Shown here one piece after another: positions 8,275-16,508 of a stretch of DNA of 64,000 bases; position 1 is the stretch's first letter; each line of letters begins with the position of its first letter. The notes under the pieces were generated by a model that was not told where the DNA came from, made no database searches, and saw only the letters and a list, made by a program, of their open reading frames with translations. A program made the translations under genes and the position numbers. Where the stretch lies: assembly GCA_964236105.1 (NCBI GenBank), contig CAXSBC010000002.1, forward strand, positions 248,001 to 312,000. The letters run 5' to 3'. The stretch comes from Lichenicola sp964236105. GTDB taxonomy: Bacteria > Pseudomonadota > Alphaproteobacteria > Acetobacterales > Acetobacteraceae.

Positions 8275-9267
8275 CTAGCGGTTGCCGCCCCAGGTCTTGG
8301 TGGCGAAGTTGTGGTGGGTCTCGATGAAGCGGACGGTGCCGGACTTGCTGCGCATGACGATCGAGTGCGTCGTCGCCTGATCCCCGCTGCGCTGCACGCC
8401 GCGCAGCAGCGCGCCGGTGGTGACGCCGGTGGCCGAGAACAGCACGTCGCCCTTGGCCATGTCGGTGAGCGTCAGGCGACGACGCGGATCGCCCGGATCC
8501 ATCTCCTGCGCCCGCCTCACCTGCGCCTCGTCCTCGAACAAAAGCCGCGCCTGCATCTGGCCGCCGGTGCAGCGCATGGCGGCGGCGGCAAGCACGCCTT
8601 CCGGGGCGCCGCCGGAGCCGACGAAGATGTGCACCCCGCTATCGGGCATACAGGCGGCGATCACGCCGGCCACGTCGCCGTCGGAGATCAGCATCACGCG
8701 GGCGCCGGCCTCGCGGGTCAGCGCGATCAGCTCCTCGTGTCGGTCGCGATCGAGCGTGCACAGCGTCAGGTCGCTGATGTCGCAGTTCTTGGCCAGCGAC
8801 AGGTTGCGCAGGTTCTCGGCGATCGAGGCATCGATATCCACCACCCCGTCCGGCAGCCCCGGCCCGACCGCGATCTTGTCCATGTAGATGTCGGGCGCGT
8901 GCAGGAAGTTGCCGCGCTCGGCCATCGCCACCACCGTCAGCGCGTTCGGCGCGTTCTTGGCGGTCAGCACGGTGCCTTCGAGCGGATCGACCGCGATGTC
9001 CATCGCCGGGCCGCCGGCGCCCACCTTCTCGCCGATATAGAGCATCGGCGCCTCGTCCATCTCGCCCTCGCCGATCACCACGGTGCCGTCGATGGCGACC
9101 GTGTCGAAGGCGTTGCGCATCGCCTGCACCGCAGCGCCGTCGGCCTCGTTCTTCTGCCCTCGTCCGCTCCAGTAAGACGCCGCCACCGCCGCCGCCTCCG
9201 TCACCCGGACGAGTTCGAGCGCCAGGTTGCGATCGGTCTGGTAGCGAGCGCCGAGTGTTGAGACCAT
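8275..9267 (-). CDS. glpX: Class II fructose-1,6-bisphosphatase (GlpX)
   Basis: This 330-residue protein hydrolyses fructose-1,6-bisphosphate in gluconeogenesis, and in some autotrophs also sedoheptulose bisphosphate. Family motifs are GEGEMDEAPMLYIGEKVG, AVDPLEGTVLTAK, and the C-terminal FIETHHNFATK. The ATG at 9267 (MVSTLGARY) fits the family start; a longer in-frame start adds eleven unconserved residues. It precedes recJ by six bases and follows hom by 51 bases. Confidence 0.95.
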   Translation of the reverse strand: MVSTLGARYQTDRNLALELVRVTEAAAVAASYWSGRGQKNEADGAAVQAMRNAFDTVAIDGTVVIGEGEMDEAPMLYIGEKVGAGGPAMDIAVDPLEGTVLTAKNAPNALTVVAMAERGNFLHAPDIYMDKIAVGPGLPDGVVDIDASIAENLRNLSLAKNCDISDLTLCTLDRDRHEELIALTREAGARVMLISDGDVAGVIAACMPDSGVHIFVGSGGAPEGVLAAAAMRCTGGQMQARLLFEDEAQVRRAQEMDPGDPRRRLTLTDMAKGDVLFSATGVTTGALLRGVQRSGDQATTHSIVMRSKSGTVRFIETHHNFATKTWGGNR

Positions 9268-9318
9268 GGTTGAAGCTTTCGGGTGAAGCGGTGGAAACAA
9301 TGCGAACGGTGCCGAGGC

Positions 9319-10629
9319 TCAGCCTGCCTCGATCCGGATCATCGCCGGCGGCTCCATGACGACCTCGAGCTCGGCGATCCGCGCCAGCACGTCGCGCATC
9401 GCCAGTTCCGAGGTCTCGTGCGTGACCAGCACGATCGGCACCGCCTCGTCGGGGCTGGCGCTGGCGGCCTGGCCATGCTGCAGCATGCTCTTGAGCGACA
9501 CGCCGCAGTCGCGCAGCACGGCGGTGATCTCGGCGATCACGCCCGGCCGGTCGCGCACGGTCAGCCGCAGGTAGTAGTGGCCGCGACAGGCCGACATCGG
9601 CACCGAGGTCAGCGTCGAGAGCGCGCCGGAGCTTGCCCCCCAGGCCGGCACCAGGCTGCCGCGCGCGATGTCGATCAGGTCGGCCACCACCGCCGTCGCG
9701 GTCGGGCCAGCACCGGCGCCGCGGCCCTCCAGCATCAGCCGGCCGACGAATTCGCCCTCAGCCACCACCGCGTTGAACACGCCGTCGACCTGCGCGATCG
9801 GTGCCGCCTGCGGCACCAGGCAGGGATGCACCCGCGTCTCGACGCCGGCCTCGCCGCGCCGCGCGATGCCGAGCAGCTTGATGCGGTAGCCGAGCTCGGT
9901 GGCGAACCCGATATCGACCGCCCCGATCCGGCGGATGCCCTCGACATGGACGGAGTCGAAGTCGACCGGCCGGCCGAAGGCGAGCGCTGCCAGGATCGCC
10001 AGCTTGTGGGCGGCATCGATGCCGTCGATGTCGGTGGACGGGTCGGCCTCCGCGTAGCCGAGCGCCTGCGCCTCGGCAAGCACAGCCGCGAACTCGCGTC
10101 CGGTCTCGCGCATCTGGGTCAGGATGTAGTTGCAGGTGCCGTTCAGGATGCCGCCGATGCGGATCAGCCGGTCGGCCGCCAGCCCCTCGCGCAGCGCCTT
10201 GATCACCGGGATCCCGCCCGCCACCGCCGCCTCGAAGGCCAGAGCCACGCCGGCCCGCTCGGCCGCCGCCGCCAGCGCCGCGCCATGGATCGCGATCAGC
10301 GCCTTGTTTGCCGTCACCACCGGACGGCCGCGCGCGAGGCTGGTCTCGACCAGCGCGCGCGCCATGCCCTCGGCGCCGCCGATCAGCTCGACGACCACGT
10401 CGACGTCCGCATCGGCGGCGAGCGCCAGCGCGTCGTGATGCCAGGACAGCGCCGACACGTCGATGCCGCGCGCCCGGCCGCGATCGCGTGCCGCCACCGC
10501 CACGACCACCAGCTCGCGTCCCGCGCGGGCCGCGATCAGCTCGGCATTGACCTGCAGCAGCCGGACCGTGCCGGCGCCGACGGTGCCGAGGCCGGCGATG
10601 CCGATCCGGAGCGGCGCTGCCGCCATCAC
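9319..10629 (-). CDS. hom: Homoserine dehydrogenase
   Basis: This enzyme of 435-436 residues reduces aspartate semialdehyde to homoserine, the branch leading to threonine, methionine and isoleucine. The N-terminal NAD(P) motif GIAGLGTVGAGT, the catalytic-domain signature GGILNGTCNYILTQM, and a C-terminal ACT domain (RDRPGVIAEITAVLRDCGVS), which usually mediates threonine feedback, are all present. The start is GTG 10629 or ATG 10626; the first overlaps the upstream aminotransferase stop by four bases, the second by one. Either way translation of the two genes is coupled. Confidence 0.97.
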   Translation of the reverse strand: MMAAAPLRIGIAGLGTVGAGTVRLLQVNAELIAARAGRELVVVAVAARDRGRARGIDVSALSWHHDALALAADADVDVVVELIGGAEGMARALVETSLARGRPVVTANKALIAIHGAALAAAAERAGVALAFEAAVAGGIPVIKALREGLAADRLIRIGGILNGTCNYILTQMRETGREFAAVLAEAQALGYAEADPSTDIDGIDAAHKLAILAALAFGRPVDFDSVHVEGIRRIGAVDIGFATELGYRIKLLGIARRGEAGVETRVHPCLVPQAAPIAQVDGVFNAVVAEGEFVGRLMLEGRGAGAGPTATAVVADLIDIARGSLVPAWGASSGALSTLTSVPMSACRGHYYLRLTVRDRPGVIAEITAVLRDCGVSLKSMLQHGQAASASPDEAVPIVLVTHETSELAMRDVLARIAELEVVMEPPAMIRIEAG

Positions 10630-11864
10630 GCCCTTTCCAGCTGCACGGCATCCGCCAGGTCGCGATCGAGCAGCGCCGGACCGGCATTGTGCGAAGACAG
10701 GAAGCTGCGGATGTTGCGGGTCGCCTGGCGCAGGCGCTGGGTGTTCTCCACCAGCCCGATGCGCACATAGCCCTCGCCATGCTCGCCGAAACCGAGGCCG
10801 GGCGCCACCGCGACGCCGGCCTTCTGCAGCAGCAGCTTGGAGAAGCCGACGCTGCCCAGATGCGCGAACGGCTCGGGGATCGGCGCCCAGGCGAACATCG
10901 AGCCCTGCGGCGACGGCACCTCCCAGCCTGCCGCGGACAGGCCGCGGATCAGCACGTCGCGGCGCTCCTTGTACATCGCCCGCATCTCGGCGACGCAGTC
11001 CTGCGGTCCGTTCAGGGCAGCCACCGACGCCACCTGGATCGGGGTGAAGGCGCCGTAGTCGAGATAGGACTTGATCCGGGTCAGGGCGTTGATCAGGCGC
11101 GGGTTGCCGGCGGCGAACCCCATGCGCCAGCCGGCCATCGAGTAGGTCTTGGACAGCGAGGTGAACTCGACGGCGACCTCCTTGGCGCCCGGCACCTGCA
11201 GGATCGAGGGCGGCGCCAGATCGCCGAAATAGATCTCGCCGTAGGCCAGATCCGACAGGATCCAGATCTCCTCGCGCCGCGCAAACGCCACCAGATCCTT
11301 GTAGAAATCGAGGTCCGCGACGTAAGCGGTTGGATTTGAAGGAAAATTCACGATCAGCGCCGTCGGCTTCGGGACCGAATGCCGCACCGCACGCTCCAGC
11401 GCGCGCAGCATGTCCTCGTCCGGTCTCGCCGGGATCGAGCGCACCGAGGCGCCGGCGATGATGAAGCCGAACTGGTGGATCGGATAGGACGGGTTCGGCA
11501 CCAGGATGGTGTCGCCCGGGCTGGTGATCGCGGCCGACAGGTTGGCCAGCCCCTCCTTGGAGCCGAGCGTCGCCACCACCTCGGTCTCGGGGTCGACCGC
11601 CACGCCGAAGCGGCGCTCGTAGTAGCCGGCGAGCGCCCGGCGCAGGCCGGGAATGCCCTTGCTGACCGAATAGCGGTGCGAGCGCGGATCGGCCACGGTC
11701 TCGACCAGCTTCTGCACGATGTGCGGCGGCGTCGGGCTGTCCGGGTTGCCCATGCCGAGATCGATGATGTCGGCGCCGTCGCTCCGTGCCGCCGCCTTCG
11801 CCTTGTTGACCTCCGCGAACACGTAGGGCGGCAGACGGCGGATGCGGTGGAACTCTTCTGTCAT
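10626..11864 (-). CDS. PLP-dependent aminotransferase, AlaC / LL-diaminopimelate aminotransferase type
   Basis: This 412-residue class I/II aminotransferase begins MTEEFHRIRRLPPYVFAEVN and has the PLP lysine in EFTSLSKTYSMAGWRMGF (Lys239). Such proteins are annotated either as LL-diaminopimelate aminotransferase or as glutamate-pyruvate transaminase AlaC. Its tight coupling to homoserine dehydrogenase is conserved in many alphaproteobacteria and suggests a role in aspartate-family or alanine metabolism; I cannot decide the substrate. The start has GAAGAG upstream. A much longer upstream open frame is only a shadow of the OmpA gene. Confidence 0.92.
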   Translation of the reverse strand: MTEEFHRIRRLPPYVFAEVNKAKAAARSDGADIIDLGMGNPDSPTPPHIVQKLVETVADPRSHRYSVSKGIPGLRRALAGYYERRFGVAVDPETEVVATLGSKEGLANLSAAITSPGDTILVPNPSYPIHQFGFIIAGASVRSIPARPDEDMLRALERAVRHSVPKPTALIVNFPSNPTAYVADLDFYKDLVAFARREEIWILSDLAYGEIYFGDLAPPSILQVPGAKEVAVEFTSLSKTYSMAGWRMGFAAGNPRLINALTRIKSYLDYGAFTPIQVASVAALNGPQDCVAEMRAMYKERRDVLIRGLSAAGWEVPSPQGSMFAWAPIPEPFAHLGSVGFSKLLLQKAGVAVAPGLGFGEHGEGYVRIGLVENTQRLRQATRNIRSFLSSHNAGPALLDRDLADAVQLERA

Positions 11865-11905
11865 GGCAGGCTCTTCGCGATGCTTGGGCGGAATGGACTG
11901 GCTGC

Positions 11906-12877
11906 TCAGTCTATCAGACCCGCCGTCGCGCCGCGACCGAATGCGTCGGCCCGGATCCGGATCGCGTCGGCCGGCACCCCTTCCCGCTCCAGCGCATCCG
12001 CCACGCTGCGGGCGCGCAGTGCCGCCAGCGTCAGCGCCTGCGCCTGGTCCTGCGGCGCGTCGGAGGCGGAGTCGCCGTAGCCGTGCACGAACACGCTGCC
12101 GGCTCCCCGCCTGAGTGCCAGGGCATGCAGCGTGCCGGACTGGCCGGGATCGAGCGTGTCCGAGCCGGCCGCGAAGCGCAGCGGATCGCCGGGCCGCTGC
12201 GCCAGCTCGTATTGCGGCCGTGGCGGCGGCGCGTAGGAGGGCGGCGGCGGCATCGCGATCCCGGGCAGGCCGGGTGCGGGCGGCGGAGCGGACGGGATCG
12301 GCGGCAGCGCCACCGCGCCGGCATCGGCGCCGGCGGCTGCCGGAACCACGTCGGGCAGGGCGAGCGCCGGCTCGTCCGGCGCGGCGGCGGCGACGGCGTG
12401 GCCGCGCGGCGGCGCCGGTGCGGGCGTCGCCACGACCGGACGTGGCGCGGGCGGCGCCTCGGCCGCATCCAGCGTCGCGGAGGACTGCGCCGCGGCTGGC
12501 GCGGCAGGCATGGCGGCGGCAGGCGGCGGGGCGGCGCCCTTGGCCGGAACCACGGCGGGAGGCGGCAGCGGATCGTGCGCGTTCAGCCGGGCGGACAGGT
12601 TGCGCTGCTCGACCAGCTGCGCCGTCACCGAGCGACGCAGATCGAGCGAGGCGACCTGCGGCGCGGCGGCGGGCGTGGTGCCGACCTTCGGATAGGGGTC
12701 GTTCACCCCCGGCGGCGGCGGACGCTGCTGACCGATGACGCCGCCCTCGAGCCCGTGCCACCAGGCGACCGGCGTGTCGACCACGTCGCGGTGGCCGCAC
12801 CCGGCCAGCAGGGCGAGCAGCGGCAGCCCGCCTGCCAGGCTCCGGATCCGTGCCGCTCCGCCCCCTGCCTTGTCCAT
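11906..12877 (-). CDS. OmpA-family lipoprotein with Pro/Ala-rich linker
   Basis: This 323-residue protein has a lipoprotein signal (LLALLAGC), a long Pro/Ala-rich middle region of low complexity (roughly residues 90-215), and a C-terminal OmpA-like peptidoglycan-binding domain. The last shows LRFAAGSDTLDPGQ, VFVHGYGDSAS and ALRARSVADALEREGV, as in OmpA C-terminal domains. It should tether the outer membrane to the cell wall. ATG 12877 has GGGAG upstream. It lies 41 bases upstream of the aminotransferase on the same strand but need not be functionally linked. Confidence 0.8.
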   Translation of the reverse strand: MDKAGGGAARIRSLAGGLPLLALLAGCGHRDVVDTPVAWWHGLEGGVIGQQRPPPPGVNDPYPKVGTTPAAAPQVASLDLRRSVTAQLVEQRNLSARLNAHDPLPPPAVVPAKGAAPPPAAAMPAAPAAAQSSATLDAAEAPPAPRPVVATPAPAPPRGHAVAAAAPDEPALALPDVVPAAAGADAGAVALPPIPSAPPPAPGLPGIAMPPPPSYAPPPRPQYELAQRPGDPLRFAAGSDTLDPGQSGTLHALALRRGAGSVFVHGYGDSASDAPQDQAQALTLAALRARSVADALEREGVPADAIRIRADAFGRGATAGLID

Positions 12878-12989
12878 CCGGTCTCCCGTTTCCAGCCGGA
12901 CCGGCACCGGTCGGTGCCTCGGCTGCCCGCGTCCGGTCACTGTTACCCGGAGCGCGCGACCGGGAAAAGCCATGGGCGTGCCCGGCCGG

Positions 12990-14372
12990 TCAGGCGAGCG
13001 GCGTCCTGGCCGAGGCGGCACCGGACTGCAATGCCGCTGCGATCACCCGGCGGCCGCGCGCCGGCAGCAGCAGCGCCGCCATCGCCGACAGCAGCGCCGA
13101 GATGCTGAGCGCGTGCAGCCCTGCCGTCTGGCTCTGGAACAGGATGTCGGCCTGGGCCCGGAGGGTGGGTGCCACGAAGCCGCCGAGATTGCCGACCGCG
13201 TTGATCACGGCGATCCCGCCCGCTGCCGCCGTGCCGCCGAAGTGATCGGTCGGGAACGTCCAGAAGATCGCCTGCGCCGCGACGATCCCGGACGCCGCCA
13301 CGCAGAGCGCCACGATGGCACCCGACGGCGCCGCATGGGCCGAGATCAGGATGCCGCCGAACACGAACAGCAGGCAGGCCAGGAAGAATAGCCTCGGCCG
13401 GTTGGCGCGCGCCGCCAGCACCGGCCAGACCGCGGTGAACAGGATGGCGCAGAGCCACGGGATCGCGGAGACCAGGCTGACCAGCAGGCCGATCTTCATG
13501 CCGAGCAGGCGGCTGACCTGGTCGGGCAGGTAGAACACCACCCCGTAGCTGCCGATCTGCATGAGGAAGTAGATCAGCACGAACTGCAGCAGCCGGATGT
13601 CGCGCAGCGCGTTGGCGAAGGTGCGCGAGCCTTCCGCCGACTTCTCGTGGATCTCGCGGTCGAGCACCACCGACAGCGCGCGCTTCTCGTCGGCGGCCAG
13701 CCAGGCGACGTCGGCCGGCCGGTCGGGCAGCACGAACAGGGTCAGCACGCCGACCAACGAGGCCAGCACGCCCTCGATGAGGAACATCCACTGCCAGCCG
13801 GCGAGGCCGCCGAACCCGTCCAGGCCGAGCAGCAGGCCGGACAGCGGCGTGCCGACGGTGAGAGCCAGCGGATAGCCGAAATAGAACATCCCCAGCACCC
13901 GGCCGCGATACTCGGGCGGGAACCAGTAGGTCAGATAAAGGATCACGCCGGGAAAGAACCCGGCCTCGGCGAGTCCGAGCAGCAGCCGCAGGGCGACGAA
14001 CGAGCGCCCGCCGACGACGAACATCGTGCAGGCGGCGACCAGCCCCCAGGTGATCATGATCCGCGCGAGCCAGACCCGCGCGCCCACCCGGTGCAGGATC
14101 AGGTTGCTGGGAACCTCGAACAGCGCGTAGCCGACGAAGAAGATGCCGGCCCCCAGCGCGAACATCGCGTCCGAGATGCCGACCTGGGCGTGCAGCGCCT
14201 GCTTGGCGACGCCGACATTGGCGCGGTCGAGGAAGGCCAGCATGTACATCAGGATCAGGAACGGCATCAGCCGCAGCCGCGCCTTGCCGACGGCCCGGCC
14301 GAGCGCCAGGCCCGCCTCCGTGGGCGGCACCTCCGGACCGGACGCGGTCGCCGCGCCGAGAGCATCCGCCAT
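12990..14372 (-). CDS. MFS transporter, anion:cation symporter (ACS) type
   Basis: This 460-residue transporter has about 12 membrane segments. LMYMLAFLDRANVGVAKQAL in the first helices, RFF/GLAEAGFFPGVILYLTYWFPP and the loop EYRGRVLGMFYFGYPLA are typical of ACS-family importers of hexonates, tartrate, phthalate and similar organic anions. The ATG at 14372 has a perfect GGAGGAG. It lies 77 bases downstream of the D-erythronate dehydrogenase gene on the same strand, so it may import erythronate or another sugar acid; this is inference from context. Confidence 0.9.
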   Translation of the reverse strand: MADALGAATASGPEVPPTEAGLALGRAVGKARLRLMPFLILMYMLAFLDRANVGVAKQALHAQVGISDAMFALGAGIFFVGYALFEVPSNLILHRVGARVWLARIMITWGLVAACTMFVVGGRSFVALRLLLGLAEAGFFPGVILYLTYWFPPEYRGRVLGMFYFGYPLALTVGTPLSGLLLGLDGFGGLAGWQWMFLIEGVLASLVGVLTLFVLPDRPADVAWLAADEKRALSVVLDREIHEKSAEGSRTFANALRDIRLLQFVLIYFLMQIGSYGVVFYLPDQVSRLLGMKIGLLVSLVSAIPWLCAILFTAVWPVLAARANRPRLFFLACLLFVFGGILISAHAAPSGAIVALCVAASGIVAAQAIFWTFPTDHFGGTAAAGGIAVINAVGNLGGFVAPTLRAQADILFQSQTAGLHALSISALLSAMAALLLPARGRRVIAAALQSGAASARTPLA

Positions 14373-14449
14373 GCTGTCTCCTCCCCTGCTGCCTGCCTTG
14401 TGCGTCAGGTGCTGCCGGTTCACCCGGACTGCGGCGATGGTGGCAACGT

Positions 14450-15439
14450 TCAGCCGATCCGGCCACCCAGCTCGTCGTCGATATGGGCGCGGATGATGTC
14501 CTCGAAGCGGGTCTCCGTGGTGAAGCCGAGCTGCGTCGCGCGCGTGGCGTCGAAGGCGCGGGCCCAGCCGCCGACGATCCGCTCGATGGTGGCATCCGGT
14601 TCCGGCCGGATCAGGTCGGCGATCCTGTCGCCCGCCACCATCCGCAGCGCCTCGATCTGCTCGGCCACCGTCACCGACAGGCCCGGCATGGTCAGGTTGG
14701 GCCGGTTGCCGACGCGGCTGAGATCGAGGCTGCCGGCATGCACCAGGAAGCCGATCGCCGAGCGCGGGCTGGTCATCCAGTGCCGGGTGCTGCCCGGCAC
14801 CGGCAGCACCGCCGGCTGTCCTGCCAGCGGCTCGCGGATGATGCCGGAGAAGAAGCTCGAGGCCGCGCGGTTGGGCTTGCCCGGACGCACGCAGATCGTC
14901 GGCAGCCGCAGGCCGATGCCGTCCAGGATGCCGCGCCGGCTGTAGTCGGCCAGCAGCAGCTCGCCGATCGCCTTCTGGGTGCCGTAGCTGGTCTGCGGGG
15001 TGACGATGTAGTCGTCGTCGATCACGTCCGGCAGGTCGCCGCCGAACACCGCGTTGGAGGAGGAGAACACCACGCGGGGCCGCCAGCCGGACCCGGCCGC
15101 GCCCTCCAGCCGGATGGCGTCGAGCAGCGCGCGGGTGCCGTCGAGATTGACCCGGTAGCCCTTCTCGAGGTCCGCCTCCGCCTCGCCCGACACGATCGCC
15201 GCCAGGTGGTAGATCAGGTCGGGCCGGCGTCCGACCAGGCCGGGAGCGGCGCCATCGGCGGACAGATCGACCGCCAGGCACTCGCTGGCGCCCGCGAAGC
15301 CCGCCGGAACCGACGGCGCCACCACGTCGGCGAGCGTCAGGCGGTCGACCGGCCGGCCGGCGAGTGTCGTGTCGTGCGCCAGCCGTTCGGCGAGCTTGCG
15401 GCCAAGCATGCCGGCGGCGCCGAGGATGAGGATATGCAT
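14450..15439 (-). CDS. denD: D-erythronate dehydrogenase (DenD family)
   Basis: This 329-residue NAD-dependent epimerase/dehydratase-fold enzyme matches DenD, which oxidises D-erythronate to 2-keto-D-erythronate. Diagnostic segments are HLAAIVSGEAEADLEKGYRV, the active-site YGTQKAIGELLLADYSRRG, GIGLRLPTICVRPGKPN and TMPGLSVTVAEQIEAL. The cofactor motif is LGAAGMLGRKL. The pathway normally continues with an isomerase, a kinase and an aldolase; none is next to it here. The MFS gene downstream is a plausible partner importer. Confidence 0.88.
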   Translation of the reverse strand: MHILILGAAGMLGRKLAERLAHDTTLAGRPVDRLTLADVVAPSVPAGFAGASECLAVDLSADGAAPGLVGRRPDLIYHLAAIVSGEAEADLEKGYRVNLDGTRALLDAIRLEGAAGSGWRPRVVFSSSNAVFGGDLPDVIDDDYIVTPQTSYGTQKAIGELLLADYSRRGILDGIGLRLPTICVRPGKPNRAASSFFSGIIREPLAGQPAVLPVPGSTRHWMTSPRSAIGFLVHAGSLDLSRVGNRPNLTMPGLSVTVAEQIEALRMVAGDRIADLIRPEPDATIERIVGGWARAFDATRATQLGFTTETRFEDIIRAHIDDELGGRIG

Positions 15440-15671
15440 GTGCGGCTTCTCCCGGCGGACCTGACACCACCCGTCCGCGCCGCGCGACTATACCCGCAAC
15501 GCCCCGGACGGACATGACCCGATGCCGGAGCGGCGGCGACGGCGGGCCCGGCCTTTCGCTCGGCGCCTTGCGCCCTACATTGAGGCGCATGGCCCGCCCG
15601 CTTGGCTTCGCGCCGGGCGGAAGGCAGGATGGGCGCACTGATCCGCGACTTTGGGATCGAGGGAGAGACCG

Positions 15672-16352
15672 ATGACCGGCATGCAGCCGAACGACCGTAT
15701 CCGGATGGATGACGAGGACGAGCCCGACCCCTCCTCGCCCGACGTTCCGGAGCCGAACGGCCCGGAGAAGTCCGAGCCCGACGACAACAAGACCCTCTCC
15801 TCGCCGGTCAACGAGCTCGAGAAGCGGCTGTTCGACCAGCGCAAGGTGCTGATCTTCGGCGCGATCAACGACAAGGTGGCGCGCGACGTCACCGGCCGGC
15901 TGCTGGCGCTGGCCGGCGCGTCGGACAAGCCGATCGACGTGTACGTCAACTCGCCCGGCGGCCATGTCGAGAGCGGCGACACCATCCACGACATGATCCG
16001 CTTCGTCGACGCGGTGGCGCCGATCCGCATGATCGGCACCGGCTGGGTGGCGAGCGCCGGGGCGCTGATCTTCGCCGCCGGCGCCAAGGATCGCCGCTTC
16101 TGCCTGCCGGCGACGCGGTTCCTGCTGCACCAGCCGATGGGCGGCGTGCGGGGTCCCGCCACCGACATCGACATCGAGGCGCGCGAGATCATCAAGATGC
16201 GCGAGCGCCTCAACCGCCTGTTCGCCCGCGAGACCGGCCAGAGCTTCGAGAAGGTCACCAAGGACACCGACCGCAACTACTGGATGAGCGCCGAGGAGGC
16301 GATCGCCTACGGCCTCGTCACCAAGGTGGTGAGCTCCATCACCGAACTCTGA
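15672..16352 (+). CDS. clpP: ClpP-like protease subunit with acidic N-terminal extension and Asn at the catalytic Asp position
   Basis: This 226-residue ClpP homologue would form the tetradecameric chamber of an ATP-dependent Clp protease. The nucleophile is Ser128 (GTGWVASAGALI), the base is His153 (LLHQPMGGVRGPATDIDIEA). The third residue aligns with Asn202 in DTDRNYWMSAEEA, where canonical ClpP has Asp (DTERDRFLSAPEA); Listeria ClpP1 is a known Ser-His-Asn precedent. Residues 1-45 are an unusual Asp/Glu/Pro-rich extension. GGGAG precedes ATG 15672. No Clp ATPase is adjacent. It may be a secondary, regulatory ClpP paralogue rather than the housekeeping one. Confidence 0.9.
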   Translation: MTGMQPNDRIRMDDEDEPDPSSPDVPEPNGPEKSEPDDNKTLSSPVNELEKRLFDQRKVLIFGAINDKVARDVTGRLLALAGASDKPIDVYVNSPGGHVESGDTIHDMIRFVDAVAPIRMIGTGWVASAGALIFAAGAKDRRFCLPATRFLLHQPMGGVRGPATDIDIEAREIIKMRERLNRLFARETGQSFEKVTKDTDRNYWMSAEEAIAYGLVTKVVSSITEL

Positions 16353-16508
16353 GGCCGCCTGCCGGTGGACGCGCCGAGGCCGGGACGCACGCCCGTTCGG
16401 CGTCGCCCCGGCGCGTCTCCCGGTCGGCCCGCGGCAGCCCGCACCCGGCACGGCGTCCGGCCGTGACATGATCCCCGAGCGGAAGTGCGGGCGGGGCGGG
16501 CCGGATCG

